From the NCBI GenBank assembly GCA_037783415.1, contig JAZGTN010000306.1, positions 1-64,000 on the forward strand: DNA of 64,000 nt, given 5' to 3'. A model generated the notes under the pieces. That model was not told the origin of the DNA. It did not search any database and saw nothing but the letters and a program-made list of their open reading frames with translations. This document shows, piece after piece, positions 51,401 through 61,974 of this stretch. This DNA comes from Leptasterias polaris. Its lineage: Eukaryota > Echinodermata > Asteroidea > Forcipulatida > Asteriidae. Position numbers and translations under genes: made by a program. Every line of letters starts with the position of its first letter. The first letter of the stretch is position 1.

Positions 51401-51930
51401 CCCTCCCCTCCAAATAGTCAGAATCACAGGGTTCATGTCCCTTCCTCATCAAAGTTGCCACTCACACCCTCCCCTCCAAATAGTCAGAATCACAGGGTTC
51501 ATGTCCCTTCCTCATCAAAGTTGCCACTCACACCCTCCATGTCACTTCCTCATCAAAGTTGCCACTTACACCCACCCCTCCAAATAGTCAGAATCACAGG
51601 GTTCAACTCCCTTCCTCATTAAAGTTGCCACTCACACCCTCCCCTCCAAATAGTCAGAATCACAGGGTTCATATGTCCCTTCCTCATCAAAGTTGCCACT
51701 CACACCCTCCCCTCCCAATAGTCAGAATCACAGGGTTCAACTCCCTTCCTCATTAAAGTCGCCACTCACACCCACCCCTCCCAATAGTCAGAATCACGGG
51801 GTTCAACTTCCTTCCTCATCAAAGTTGCCACTTACACCCACCTCTCCCAATAGTCAGAATCACAGGGTTCAACTCCCTTCCTCATCAAAGTTGCCACTTA
51901 CACCCACCTCTCCCAATAGTCAGAATCACT
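48462..51930 (+). repeat. 66-bp minisatellite, about 52 copies, with higher-order units
   Basis: Unit CACTCACACCCACCCCTCCC AATAGTCAGAATCACAGGGT TCATGTCCCTTCCTCATTAA AGTTGC. Being 66 bp, it keeps frames open for hundreds of codons (e.g. 49628-51055, repeating PLTPTPPNSQNHRVHVPSSLK). A block starting near 49863 recurs at 50283, a 420-bp higher-order copy including a truncated unit. Right-hand units switch from CCCACCCCTCCC to CCCTCCCCTCC. It lies between exon-like blocks at 48236 and 52156, so I treat it as intronic satellite. Confidence 0.95.
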
Positions 51931-52155
51931 ATGTCTGAGAAAGTGTTGCAGAACACTAACTTCTCTATTTATATTTTGTGGATTTTCTTTTTGTGTTTCT
52001 TGTATTAAATTGATTGACATGCTACCTTTAGCGCTTGTATTGGCATAAGTGGTCAGATACCCTTTCCCCTCCGGAGTAGATTAAAAAACCTTGTCACCAA
52101 TTTGTTATTGTTTCATTTTAAAACTTTTGTCATTTTTTCTGTCGTCCTCTCACAG

Positions 52156-52290
52156 ATCGTCTGGACATGGGGCAGTCTGACCGTGGCATCAAAAACATTG
52201 ATGCACCCTGATGTTTGGGTATCATACTAAATCCACTCGAGCTTTATATCACAGTGGCAGACCAATAAAAAACTTTCAAATCTAGAGCCA
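52156..52290 (+). other. Terminal-exon-like segment with polyadenylation signal
   Basis: A pyrimidine tract and CTCTCACAG end at 52155. The following ATCGTCTGGACATGGGGCAG is unique, and AATAAA lies at 52264-52269. It would be the 3' end of the candidate lncRNA. A TIR element begins only a few bases later. Confidence 0.45.
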
Positions 52291-52300
52291 TTGTCGGGAA

Positions 52301-53122
52301 ACTTTAAGGGACACGTTGCCTTCAAATCTCATGAAATTTTACTGTTTGGAGGTGTTCCTCTGACCCCTCGACATCTTTCCCGCGAAACGTATATGTATTT
52401 CCAGCCGTAAATACCATCGTCCATGTAATGGCTGCGCGATGAACAGTAGTTAGGCTGTTGCCGTAGCTGTGGACTAGTAAACCTATCAGATGAACACTGG
52501 GTATACATACCATTTTCGCTACCTCTGAAGCTAGCACAGTATTGGGCCCGAAATTGCCAGCTGCGTATTCACGGGAATAACCAGCCACATATTCTGAAAA
52601 ATATATATGGCTGGTTATTCCCCGAATACGCGGCGTAGCTTCAGGTAGCTCGGTTTGTATGAACGTGTATGTAAACACCTACACCGTTCATATGTCAAAA
52701 TGGATCGCCACAAAAAACAGATTTAAGACGTGTCCAAAAAGAAGAAACCTCTTCAATCAGGGTAAGAAAACTGTCATGGGACTAACCGAGTGAAACAACC
52801 GGTGTTTATACCAAATGTTTATTGTGGACAGGAGGGATGAGGACTTAGACACGGCACCACAGCAGCACTATGATCATCGTTTTACGACTGGAAATAAGAC
52901 TAGTAGGAACACTTCGGCCATTTATGGGAGTCAAAATCTTGACTCCCATAAATGGCGGACCGTGTTAGTTCACGAATAAAAGGAAAACCACACAGTTTTT
53001 AGCAATATTTGTGTGGATCATTATATTCTACTTTTAAAAATCTTTCCGACCGTGTTCATTTCACATCAAATGCTTGTTATAGCCCAAAGCGCCCAATCCG
53101 AAGGCAACATGTCCCTTTAAGG
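52301..53122. mobile_element. TIR element, CTTTAAGGGACACGTTGCC family
   Basis: CTTTAAGGGACACGTTGCC on the left (52302) is inverted as GGCAACATGTCCCTTTAAGG on the right (53103-53122). Inside are two strong hairpins: GGAATAACCAGCCACATA / TATGGCTGGTTATTCC (about 52573-52622), and CCATTTATGGGAGTCAA / TTGACTCCCATAAATGG (52918-52956). No transposase. A 118-codon minus-strand frame overlaps the left part but resembles nothing known. Confidence 0.85.
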
Positions 53123-53218
53123 GTTGATTGGTCTTTTCAATGATTTCTAATTGAATCAATTAAACAACTCAAATGATTTAGAAAGCTGCTTAAAAAAAAG
53201 AACTTTGAGTTCCAACCT

Positions 53219-53406
53219 AGGCCCAATTTCATAGAGCTGCTTACTCACAAAAATTAGCACAGCAGAAGAAAATTATGCTTAACAGAATAAGGTTACCATA
53301 TTTCACATCTAACATCTGTGACTGACATCAAAGTCATTTTTGCTAAGCAGAAAATGTTTCAGCAATATGTCTTTTGCTTATTAAGCAGATCCATGAAATT
53401 GGGCCC
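53219..53406. repeat. Palindromic MITE, 'GCCCAATTTCAT' family, best copy
   Basis: GGCCCAATTTCATAGAGCTG at the left is inverted as AGATCCATGAAATTGGGCCC at the right, with inner CAGAAGAAAATTATGC and GCTAAGCAGAAAATG. Confidence 0.85.
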
Positions 53407-53715
53407 TGGAGCAAAAAGATTGACTGCTCTCTTTAAAGGAGGGTCGGAGAGGAACTTTCACTATTCCTTTCCAAGAGGTTTTTCTGTTTGCCTCTCCCAG
53501 TAAAAAAAAAAGCAAATCTCAACTCAAGGTCCAACCTGGAGCAAAAAAGCTCAATCAGAGGAATTTTCTATTTTTTCCCCCAAGAGGTTTTCTGTTTGCC
53601 TCTCCCAAATCGAAATCATGATTTTTGTTCATAAATGATTAGTCCTGACAAAAGTTAACAAAATAATAAAAAATTAAGAAAAAATAATGATTGTTTTCCC
53701 TTTCGTGTACACTGT

Positions 53716-54072
53716 TTAAAGGCCCTGTACACTATTGGTAAGATCGAAAAACACAAATGTTCACAGATTCACACATAACTTACATGATTTAAAGTAATGG
53801 TAGAAAGGGTTCCTTAAAATATTGTTGCCTAAAATGCTATCGTTTCTGAGAAATGAGTAAAACATTAGTTTTTATCACACGTGATAATAAACTCCATGTT
53901 TGAAAAACAGAAAACACATAAGGTCTCTTTTCACTATTTTCTCTTGACCTCGATGACCAATTGAGCTCAAATTTTCACAGGTTTGTTATTTCATGTTTGT
54001 GGTTGATTACACAAAACATGAACACTGTCTGTGATTATTTTGTCAGCTCTGCCAATCCTGTATAATACCTTT
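53716..54072. repeat. Interspersed repeat, 'TACACTATTGGTAA' family, copy 1
   Basis: Begins AAGGCCCTGTACACTATTGG and contains CTGAGAAATGAGTAAAAC, AATTGAGCTCAAATTTTCAC and AGGTTTGTTATTTCATG, ending near TATAATACCTTTAAA. A second copy lies at 63128-63464. Confidence 0.8.
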
Positions 54073-54159
54073 AAAACTCTGTCGTTTATTTTTAAACTAA
54101 GATTTACTTTCACAGCTTTATTATGCTGCTACTAAGAAGAAGGGGGAGTGGGGTCCAGC

Positions 54160-56030
54160 CTAGCCCCATGAATAGGGCCAATCCACTGCGTATCCTTGGC
54201 CCTAGTGTAAGGGGTGAAATTTCCATCCTTGTATTGTGTATGGTCTGGGTTAAGGTTTAGGTCCCATCCTTACACTTTTATATGAGTAGCACCCCTCAAG
54301 TTTATTATTGGGAAGGAATGGTTCCTAGTATTTGCTAAGAGTGTGACCCCTTACCAGCTATAAACAAAGCAATCTTGATAAGGACCAGGTGGTCACTGGC
54401 CCCTTAAGTGTATTTGCCCACATAGCAGACTGGCAGTAGGGAGACAACATCAACTCTCCTTTCACTCCTGAACAAAGTGCATTTTCTCTGCCTAGAAGTC
54501 TTGTCTGTTGTGGTAAGTCGAAAATAACATTTACTTCTCACTTTTAATATTCTTAACTTTTCCACTGTATTTGACTTTTACACGAAAATGACTTTGTATT
54601 TTGACAAATGTATGTCAAAAGATTCTTTAAAGTACATCAGCATTTTATATCCATTGAAGAGGAGTTTATTTTGTTAAGTCTGCCTAGATTTAATTTAGGG
54701 GCAGAATGAGAGTACAATTTAACTCCAGATGTTTTGCGTTTTAGTTTATTAAGGATAATCTCTGTGCTTTTAGTTTTGTTAGTTTTGGGTTATTTTACAT
54801 TTGTTCTGTTGTCTTTTAAAACAATTGTATGTAAGTTTAGATATCAAAGGCATGTTGATAGTTTTAGAATTCATGTCTTTGCCCATGTCTAACTTGATTT
54901 ATGAAAGGTTTGAGTGCCTCATTTTATTCTGTATAGAGTTTTCTATTTTGTGTTGAACAAGGAATTGCCATTCTATCATTTTACATTGTTAAATCCCAAA
55001 TTAACTCATGGTGTGTTTTATGGAAAGTTGGCGAAATTTAAATGTACCATGACTCTATGTGATTGACAGAGTAAATTCACTGTTCCATTCATGGAGGTGT
55101 GGTTTTCCCACAGTCTCAGAGATGCAGAATTTGTTGTTTGTTTTAAAGTTAATTTGCTGAGACAATCAGGTTTCAACTTGTCCAAGTCCCTTTGCCATTA
55201 GTTATCCTCACTGTTTTGGTTTTATGTTAGATCTATTACTGTAGTGGTCAACAGGTTGTTTATCATGTACTCAATAGATTTTGACTAGTCTAATTCCTAC
55301 TGAATATTCATTGTACCCTTAAGAGACTTGCCTTCTGGAAACCACACATGGTGCATAGTTTTTCTCCCTAAGGCTGTGACTTTGGGTGACTTAGGCAACT
55401 CTAATGTTCTTGTTACTGGCTTTGGTTTGCTCAATAAGTATTCACAAGAGAGTTAGTGTAGTTTGTTCTGTTTTGTAATGCAGCCTAAGGAAACTAGAAA
55501 GTAGTCATTTCATGTATTTTGTCTATTCAGTAATCATATCCGTTTTAATGAATTCTTTTTTAAAAGTATTCTGGGTTTAGTTCAATAGTGTTTGGGTCTT
55601 GGTTTAGAGTTTTTGGTCATCGCCTTATAATCAATAAAGTTATTTTTATTTATTTTTTTGCTTGTTGAGAAACCTACCTTTTGAGTCGCTGTCCTACTTT
55701 TTGCATTTCCTCGCGTCTTAACCCTATTCGATCTTTAGATTAATTGAGTTTTTCTGAAGTGAGTTTCCCCAGTGCATAGTTTTATTTAGTTTTATTCAAG
55801 CGGTCCATTTTTCAGGGTTACACTAGCACCATTGCAAACCTATTTTTGTGCCCTTAGTCCGAGGCCTTCTCGATCATGAAACTTACCGATCGAATGCTAC
55901 TACATTTTGTAGATAGCCCTACTGCTGAATTTTGTTTAGGACATCGTGGATTTTTGGGGAAAACTGATTGCCTTTCGAGTCGCGAGTGTGAATTTTTTAT
56001 CACGTATTAACAACTTGAACTGGATTAAAA
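54160..56030. repeat. Single foldback arm, split by a solo LTR
   Basis: TAGCCCCATGAATAGGGCCA (54161) to CTAG (54205), resumed from 55823 (CTAGCACCATTGCA ... GATCGAATGCTACTAC ... TCGCGAGTGTGAATTTTT), is one arm of the foldback at 11783-12534. The second arm is absent. Confidence 0.85.
54206..55822. mobile_element. Solo LTR, 1617 bp, with 4-bp target duplication
   Basis: It starts TGTAAGGGGTG and ends CAGGGTTACA, so the ends are TGTAA..TTACA. It is flanked by perfect CTAG copies (54202-54205 and 55823-55826). Removing it rejoins the foldback arm exactly. It has no coding region. AATAAA lies at about 55633. These are LTR-retrotransposon hallmarks; the missing interior suggests LTR-LTR recombination. 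A large non-LTR-class element with TG..CA ends is the alternative. Confidence 0.75.
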
Positions 56031-56189
56031 AGTTACTCACAGGTGTAAAGAAGTTTCTCCTCTGTATTGCTTCGATTGGTGTAGCCATATCAAGAACATG
56101 TCTATACACATTTTGACGATCGACTACTGGCCTAAATGAAATGTGCTAGTGCTAGATTCCTTTCCATTGACTTGTGAATGTTGTTGATA

Positions 56190-56475
56190 AACAAAGTGCG
56201 CTGGTTGGCATGGATGGCCGAATGTGAGCAAAACATTTAATCGTGTTAAAAAAATTGGTGACCAAATTCAGCATTTTTTTGTAAAGATTCATGAACTAAA
56301 ATACCTTCCATGATTGGTTGATTTATTTCCAACAAATTCAACACTATTTTTGAATATTTGAACATTGCTGCAAACTATGGCAATCTGGTTTTGATTTGCA
56401 GTTGTGGCTTTCCATAGTTTTCCAACCTCGGTTGGCAAAAACTTGGGATGTGACGTTGCAATAGAAAGGTCTATA
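56190..56475. repeat. Single-arm copy of the 26.7-kb foldback family
   Basis: GTGCGCTGGTTGGCATGGAT, CCTTCCATGATTGGTTG, TTCCAACAAATTCAACACT and CCAACCTCGGTTGGCAAAAA follow the right arm of 26670-27290, including the terminal GAAAGGTCTATA. Confidence 0.85.
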
Positions 56476-56524
56476 ATGGCAATGTTCTAGAACTGTACAT
56501 AGGATAGCCTCCGTAAAAGAAACG

Positions 56525-57985
56525 GAATTAATACCAGCTGGAAAAAGTGTAAATACTTAGGCTCCCTACTGGACACTGAGGAAGACATCACCAGAAGGAA
56601 AGTACATTCGATGGTATCCTTCAACAAAAATCAAAGTGTTTTCAACAGCAAGTCGATCTCCCATGCAACGAAACTCAAAACATTCTGCAACATCCATATT
56701 TCTATATCTTAGGACGTCCTGTATTCAGGGCGACCCTGAAATCGAGGCAAATCTTTTACCTCTCTGCACGCGATGTTAACAGTCCCTAGATACAATTTTT
56801 GTGGTTTGACTTGCCAAGCAAAGAGTCTCCTCTCCTTTGACCAAAACTTAGAAACATGTAAGGCTCCACTGGTTAGTTGCACTTGTAAATGCAAAAAGTT
56901 GTGGTATTTTAGGCATTTCTACAAGGTACAAAAATGTCATACTGTCGGGGCCATAAACAAAAATTTGACCACCGAAAAAGTTTCATCAAACACTTTTTCA
57001 ATTCACAATTCACGATGATCAAATCATGTGACTGAACATTCTGCTGAGCATTCTGGGTAAAAAAATACAGAAGCCTAAAGAAGCTAATAAAATATGTTGA
57101 TAACAATTAAATTCAAACATCAGCTTGTGGATTCAATTATCACTGTTTATTTATATGCTTTATTATAAATGTTAAGAAACATAAAAAGACACAAAACAAA
57201 ATAAAAATCAGATTTGAAAGCCAAGAATTATTTTCATTTTTTTTTTTTTTTAGTTTTTGCAAATTACCATGGTAATTTTTAAAATTAAATAAAAAATATT
57301 TTGAATAAAGTCTCACAAAACACTTGTTGTACAGTCACTGCAGATGTTTCTTCCACGTATGGCTTCACGTACCCGGGACACCAGGTAAAACTCCAAACAA
57401 ATTGAAGTCATCAAAGATCGGTGCGTGGTGTGAAAGTTTCAATGTCCATCAAATTTTAATGTGTTTGCATACTTCTAAACAAAGGAAGGTAATTAGGGCA
57501 TCAGTTGATATATGGCATATTTATTTATTTTTTTTCAATTCAAAGAAAAAGGCATGGTACCTCGAAAACCGGACAGGGAGGATACAACAGTGAATTATGG
57601 ACACTAACCAAGTCTAGAAAGTAGAAGTAGAACAGAAAATTGACGCCTTTCACATCACAGACACAGGAGGCTCCTGTGGGCTGTGTTCAATCCTCGGCCT
57701 TCAGTGGCCCAAAAAGGTGTCAAATAAAGTGCTCTATGAAAAAAACAACGAGAAACCTTGTCCTTGGAGTGTCATAATTGCCAAAAGACGCCTGAGATGG
57801 ACAGGCCATCTCCTGAGACTACCTGATGAAACACCAGCCAAGCAAGCGCTTATGGAGTGTATACGTCATCACAAGCTGCCAAGGGGCGGTCAAAGAACAA
57901 CATGGCTGAAAAGAATAAATGAAGACCTGAAAGCCACGGACCTGAACATCAAGAACCGACATACCTGGCAGTGGAGGACACTTTA
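56525..57985 (+). pseudogene. Non-LTR reverse transcriptase C-terminal fragment, interrupted
   Basis: 56535-56712 reads in one frame as SWKKCKYLGSLLDTEEDI and FNSKSISHATKL, the region after the polymerase core. It stops inside that region and resumes at about 57580 with YNSELWTLTK, then ..EQKIDAF, and 57750-57985 with RRLRWTGHLLRLPDE, GGQRTTWLKRI and the final HTWQWRTL. About 870 bp of unrelated AT-rich sequence (about 56713-57579) interrupts it. Small frame breaks (after WTLTK) confirm it is dead. Confidence 0.8.
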
Positions 57986-58455
57986 ATACACGTAACTTAC
58001 AGCCTTTCTCTATGCTTACAGAGTGCGCAATCTCAGATGCACTTGACGGGGTAGCACTTGACGAAAGCGCTTAGTAATTAGATGATGAGATGGTGCGAGT
58101 AGGGACGGAACTTCAGCAACTTGACAATCGTCGTCCTAACTAGCTGCTGCTGCATGCTAGCGCATCCGGCCCCCCTCTGATCGATCCTGCTAATTATCGA
58201 GATCGTACACCACTGGGAACGAGGTTGAGTGGAGGCCATATTATTTTTACTGCTATTTTTGGGAAAGAACGTTGTTGGCCTCGAGCTTTACATTCGTCCC
58301 CATAGTTATGCACTACAAACATTGACGTCATGAATATATTTAAGTATAACGTTTTAACTGCGTTGTTATATAACAAAGCAGTGTATTTCCAAACCGTAGG
58401 ACGGAAATTTCAAGTTTTGGAGAAATAAAATAAAAAGCGTGAATAATACTAAGTT

Positions 58456-58562
58456 GTGGAGCTTCGGCGACACATTAATTAAACTTGGAACGATACAGAG
58501 AAGGTTAGCATGTGCCCCTGCGCAAGGATGACATATCAAAATCGGAAGCGTTCCATATTTTT
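58456..58562 (+). ncRNA. U6 snRNA-like gene or pseudogene
   Basis: U6 is the catalytic core RNA of the spliceosome, made by RNA polymerase III. The sequence starts GTGGAGCTTCGGCGACACAT and contains GGAACGATACAGAGAAGGTT, with the invariant ACAGAGA (58493-58499). AGCATG, CCCCTGCGCAAGGATGACA and GAAGCGTTCC follow. It ends in a T-run terminator (58558-58566). Length of about 107 matches U6. ATAAAATAAAAAG at -31 to -19 could be the TATA element; a proximal sequence element near 58389-58412 is possible. Departures from consensus (GTGGAGC for GTGCTCGC, AGCATGTGCC for AGCATGGCC, ATATCAAAATCGGAAG in the 3' stem) suggest a variant or decaying copy. Confidence 0.85.
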
Positions 58563-59254
58563 TTTATACTGTGACAAACAATATGCCTCATATTGTTCTC
58601 AAACCAAACGTCTCGGGGCAAAAACCCTGAAATAAAACTATTTGAAAAAGGTTCGACCTGTAATAAAATTTACATATTAAACTGTGATTTTATTGATATT
58701 AATCTTAAGTTTTGATCATGTGACGGGTCAAATAACCCTGCTGGATTCCAGCTGGGACTGTTTTTAAAAGTCTTATTTAACTTTTATCTTACAATATCTG
58801 TTGTACCACCATGGAGGTACCTCCATGGTTGTACTAATTCTCAACTTATGATGGGATCAGTGGTTTCGTCAAGAAACAACACTTTGTACAGTAAGTACTA
58901 GACTGCTGCGTGAAGACCTGCAGGGTGAAGACTTTTGTTTTTGTTTTGCGCCCTCTATCGATAGCACATGGGACTTTCCCTCTGAAATTGTTCTGGTCTT
59001 GTTCCCTGGACAAACTTAGCACGTGTCTTGCGTAAAGTGGAGTATCTGACTATTTAATATACATGTGGCGTTTATTGCCGTTTTTCTGTGCGGACGACTT
59101 ATCTGAAAATCACAACTACTAGAGCGGTAAATATAACCTAAAATTATCGACCTTAGTTTTTAAAAACTTATTAACCGTTCATGTACAGTTTTTTTACTTG
59201 GAAACTGCCTTGCAGAAACTACTTCCTGGCAGGCATGATACTTGATAGAGAAAA

Positions 59255-59292
59255 TACTACTACTACTAGTACTACTACTAGTACTACTGTAT
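59255..59292. repeat. (ACT)n microsatellite
   Basis: ATACTACTACTACTAGTACT and following imperfect ACT/AGT trinucleotides. Nearby 59440-59560 has further ACTAGT/CCTAGT palindromic runs. Confidence 0.8.
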
Positions 59293-59689
59293 ACTGTCGG
59301 TAGTGTCAGTTCTGTCACTCACGACACTACACTAGTCTAGTCGGTTTCGTTTAGTCACTGCCTTACCCTTTAGCTTTAGCCTTATAGGCTATATAGATAG
59401 TGCACCACGTCAATATCATTATTTTTTTATAGTGTGACTGACTGTGAACATTCAATACTCCTACTAGTTTTACTACACTAGTCCTAGTCCTAGAACTACA
59501 TGAGGTTCGCCTCGGTCGTAGTAGTTCTAGCCTACATGTAGGTACTAGGACTATAGGAGTAGGTAAAACCACAAAATTTTAGATTACATGTGATGGACCT
59601 GTGACCAGTCTAGTTGGAAAGGTCTCTTCGAATCGTTCATTTTGACACCAAGTTTGTAGGGATTGGTCGATGGGATGCCGAGTTACGTC

Positions 59690-59964
59690 AGGTCAAAGGT
59701 CATTTTGGGGGGTTAATATTTCCATACAAATAAAGTGTGACCCCCAGTGTATTAAAATGCACTATACAATGTGTACAGGTCAGGTGTATTTTGGGTATGT
59801 TTACAGGAAATCAAATTGGAACCTAAAGTAAATAATACAATGAGAAAAGTTCAACCTATGATAAGAACAAGAGCAAAAACTTGACCTTTCTCAGACTCAA
59901 GGTCAATGATATAAGGTCAAACGCTTGACCTTTATATGTCCAAAGGTCAACTAATTAAAGGTCA
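59690..59964. promoter_or_regulatory. Cluster of AGGTCA nuclear-receptor half-sites
   Basis: AGGTCAAAGGTCA at 59690-59702 is a perfect DR1 (two AGGTCA, one base apart), the site class of HNF4, RXR and COUP-TF. Further half-sites: TGACCT 59882 and 59926; AGGTCA 59900, 59914, 59944 and 59959. That is six in 83 bp, most with the AAGGTCA extension preferred by ERR/ROR-type monomers. Function is inferred only. Confidence 0.5.
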
Positions 59965-60378
59965 AAGAGTCTGGAATGAGCGGAAAAGAAATGAGGCCAA
60001 ACATTATTTTTTCTCTTTAGTGTACGTAGGCTTCTTTGCATTCAGATGTGATATGTTCATAACTTTATACTTTTAAATAATTTGCATATGTTGTAGTATA
60101 AACCAAGCTTAAAAACTGAATACATTTTAAACAGGTGTGTATCCAAATGTTTAATTTATGGGAAACAAAAAAAAACAAAAAAAATGCTATTTAAATCATG
60201 TTGTCTCTTCTTTTGTTTGCTTTGATTAACCATATTCAAAGTTATAATGACAAAATCCTGAAAACTATCGATTATATTTTAATTATAAGGATACCTTTTG
60301 GGGGCTTTTAAACTTAGAAAATTAATTATTAGCCAACTCAATGTTTTACTTTTATTACTTTAAGTTTATTATTAATTA

Positions 60379-60600
60379 TTATCCTAGTCCGTTATAATAA
60401 TACCGGCTACCAGTTAATTCCTGCACAATTCTAAAAGCCATACCCATAACACAAGAGTAACGCCATTGGTGAGTGCTGTCGGGAACCAGCGCAACCAGTT
60501 GTGCGTCAACGTTTATAACCACTGATACGTCGCGGCAAACCGACTCTTCGGATTGCTTCGGTCCCCGGTAGCCCATACTGAACAAGTTCGCGCAGGAATG
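60379..60600 (-). other. GC-richer segment with an unassigned frame
   Basis: A 68-codon minus-strand frame (ending YYNGLG) lies in sequence richer in GC than its surroundings. It resembles no family I recognise and shows no clear splice borders. It is recorded because composition changes here. Confidence 0.2.
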
Positions 60601-60727
60601 CGAAACAGTCTGAACAGTTTATTTTAAAAATGACTTGTTGGTTGAATCCTTAAGAAAATTCTATTAAGACAGCATTAAACTGCACAAAATCAGTAATTAA
60701 CTATGCTCACCTCCGGTATCTGCTAAA

Positions 60728-60828
60728 ACAATGGACTTTTCAAGGTTTTCTGATGAAAGATTTCGACAGTTTTACTTCAATCACGATATCAATAGAGAGA
60801 GCACATCGCCATCTTTAAATTAGATCCG
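60728..60828 (+). other. Possible first exon of a gene to the right
   Basis: TTAGATCCG|gtaagt at 60828 is a strong donor, preceded by a 30-codon frame from ATG at 60732 that ends in TAG before the donor. It could be a 5' UTR exon linked to the acceptor at 63967. Weak support. Confidence 0.2.
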
Positions 60829-61245
60829 GTAAGTTTTATGAATGAACCGATTGACAGTGTCTGAAACTAATATCAATCCGCCCATACGTCATGCGATTTT
60901 ACAATGCACGAGTCGATGGGTCACGAGATCTCATTCACAAAAAACGTTAACGGACAAACAGCGCCCTCTAGCGGTTGTGGTGCTCGCTACTAGGAGTAAC
61001 GTCGTATGGACGGTCAGGTTTATGTTTAGCCTACATGTACTCCTGAGTCCTAGAACTATCATGATGAGGTTTGATCCGCTATCGTCTCCACTTCCCTCAT
61101 AGAGTGACATGTACAAAATCCAATTCGAAACTTTTTGCCCTTCACTTCATGTTTCTGCACCTACAGTTATTTTCCCAAACCGGATCTCGCCAAAATTAGG
61201 CTCTATAGAGTCTATGTGTTCTTTGTTCTCACAGTGAGCTAGGCT

Positions 61246-61602
61246 CGGGTCCAGAAAATTCACTCCAGAAAAAAAAAGTTGCATAAATTCTCACTGTTTT
61301 CAGAATCCTCGCCTTCTGTTCACAAATTGGCCGCCGCTGAAATTTTGAGCTGGTATGCTGCGCGCTACGCTGGTAACAATTACCAACGGTTCACGCACAG
61401 AACATCGGTTATTGTGGACCAGCATTGCGCCTATGATTGTATGTTGGTAATCGTTACCAGCGTAGCGCGTAGCGCGCAGCATACCAGCTCAAAAATTTCA
61501 GCGGCGGCCATATTGTTAACGGAAGGCGAGGAGTCTGAAAACGGTGAGAATTTATCATTTTTTGCAACTTTTTTTTTGCGGAGTGGATTTTCTGGACCCT
61601 TG
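61246..61602. mobile_element. Long palindromic element, arms about 145 bp
   Basis: GGGTCCAGAAAATTCACTCC (61247) is inverted as GAGTGGATTTTCTGGACCC (about 61599). AATTTTGAGCTGGTATGCTG and GCGCTACGCTGGTAAC on the left match inverted counterparts near 61450-61500. The centre is about 50 bp. No coding capacity beyond chance frames. Confidence 0.9.
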
Positions 61603-61899
61603 ATCTCAGGAACTACAGTCTTAAAAGACAAACAATACATCAAATGAAAGCTTGTGCTCTAACTTTGATCCATCAGCAGTTGTTTTGAGTGTTTTTTGTT
61701 TCTTTCTTGTCAATATTACCGATTTAAAAACGTATTTTTGAAACAATTGCACGATTGCTCTTTGTGTGATCGCGCGTAAAAGACACTGTATGTAGCATAC
61801 GGTCCCCTCACACAGCTATGTATAGAGAGCCTGTCAGTGCAACGCGATATCATTCTGACCTTTGATCCTTCCATTCATGGTTTATCTAACGATGGCAGG

Positions 61900-61969
61900 A
61901 TATAGCGCCCTCTTGCTCCTTTATAGTTCTCAGAAGCGTGGAAATAGGGAAACACAAGAGGGTGCTATA
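61900..61969. mobile_element. 70-bp mini-palindrome with GCGCCCTCT ends
   Basis: TATAGCGCCCTCTTG at the left and CAAGAGGGTGCTATA at the right are inverted with one mismatch. The GCGCCCTCT core is frequent in this window (about 9270, 18998, 58949, 60962). Confidence 0.7.
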
Positions 61970-61974
61970 ATATG

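Larger units (their letters stand above)
28650..52285 (+). ncRNA. Candidate multi-exon lncRNA gene built from duplicated exons
   Basis: A series of + strand segments with splice-site borders and no shared open frame. Possible first exon ends 28982 (ACGAAG|gtaagag). Further: 32240-32328; short modules near 33.0-36.0 kb and 43.8-44.4 kb; long modules starting 36365 through 40011; then 40707-about 40875, 44692-44838, 45275-45345, 46363-46508, 47147-47293, 47562-47671 and about 48098-48236. The last exon starts 52156 after TCCTCTCACAG, with AATAAA at 52264. The typical long module, CTTGAGGCTATCCCTTC..., has early stops in all three frames, so a spliced protein is unlikely. Later modules share GGAGTGAGGTTCATGGAC and GACCAAGGAGCTGG. 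No box C/D or H/ACA snoRNA was identified in the introns I checked. The transcript itself is inferred; start, strand and continuity need RNA evidence. Confidence 0.45.

Noticed and set aside
52322..52678. 118-residue minus-strand protein
   Set aside because: Contained in a TIR element, overlaps one of its hairpins, and resembles no known family.
58456..58562. U6atac rather than U6
   Set aside because: The CTTCGGC 5' loop, ACAGAGA and TGCGCAAGGATGACA match U6, not U6atac.
61279..61647. 122-residue frame
   Set aside because: It is the read-through of a long palindrome; the opposite strand gives nearly the same peptide.
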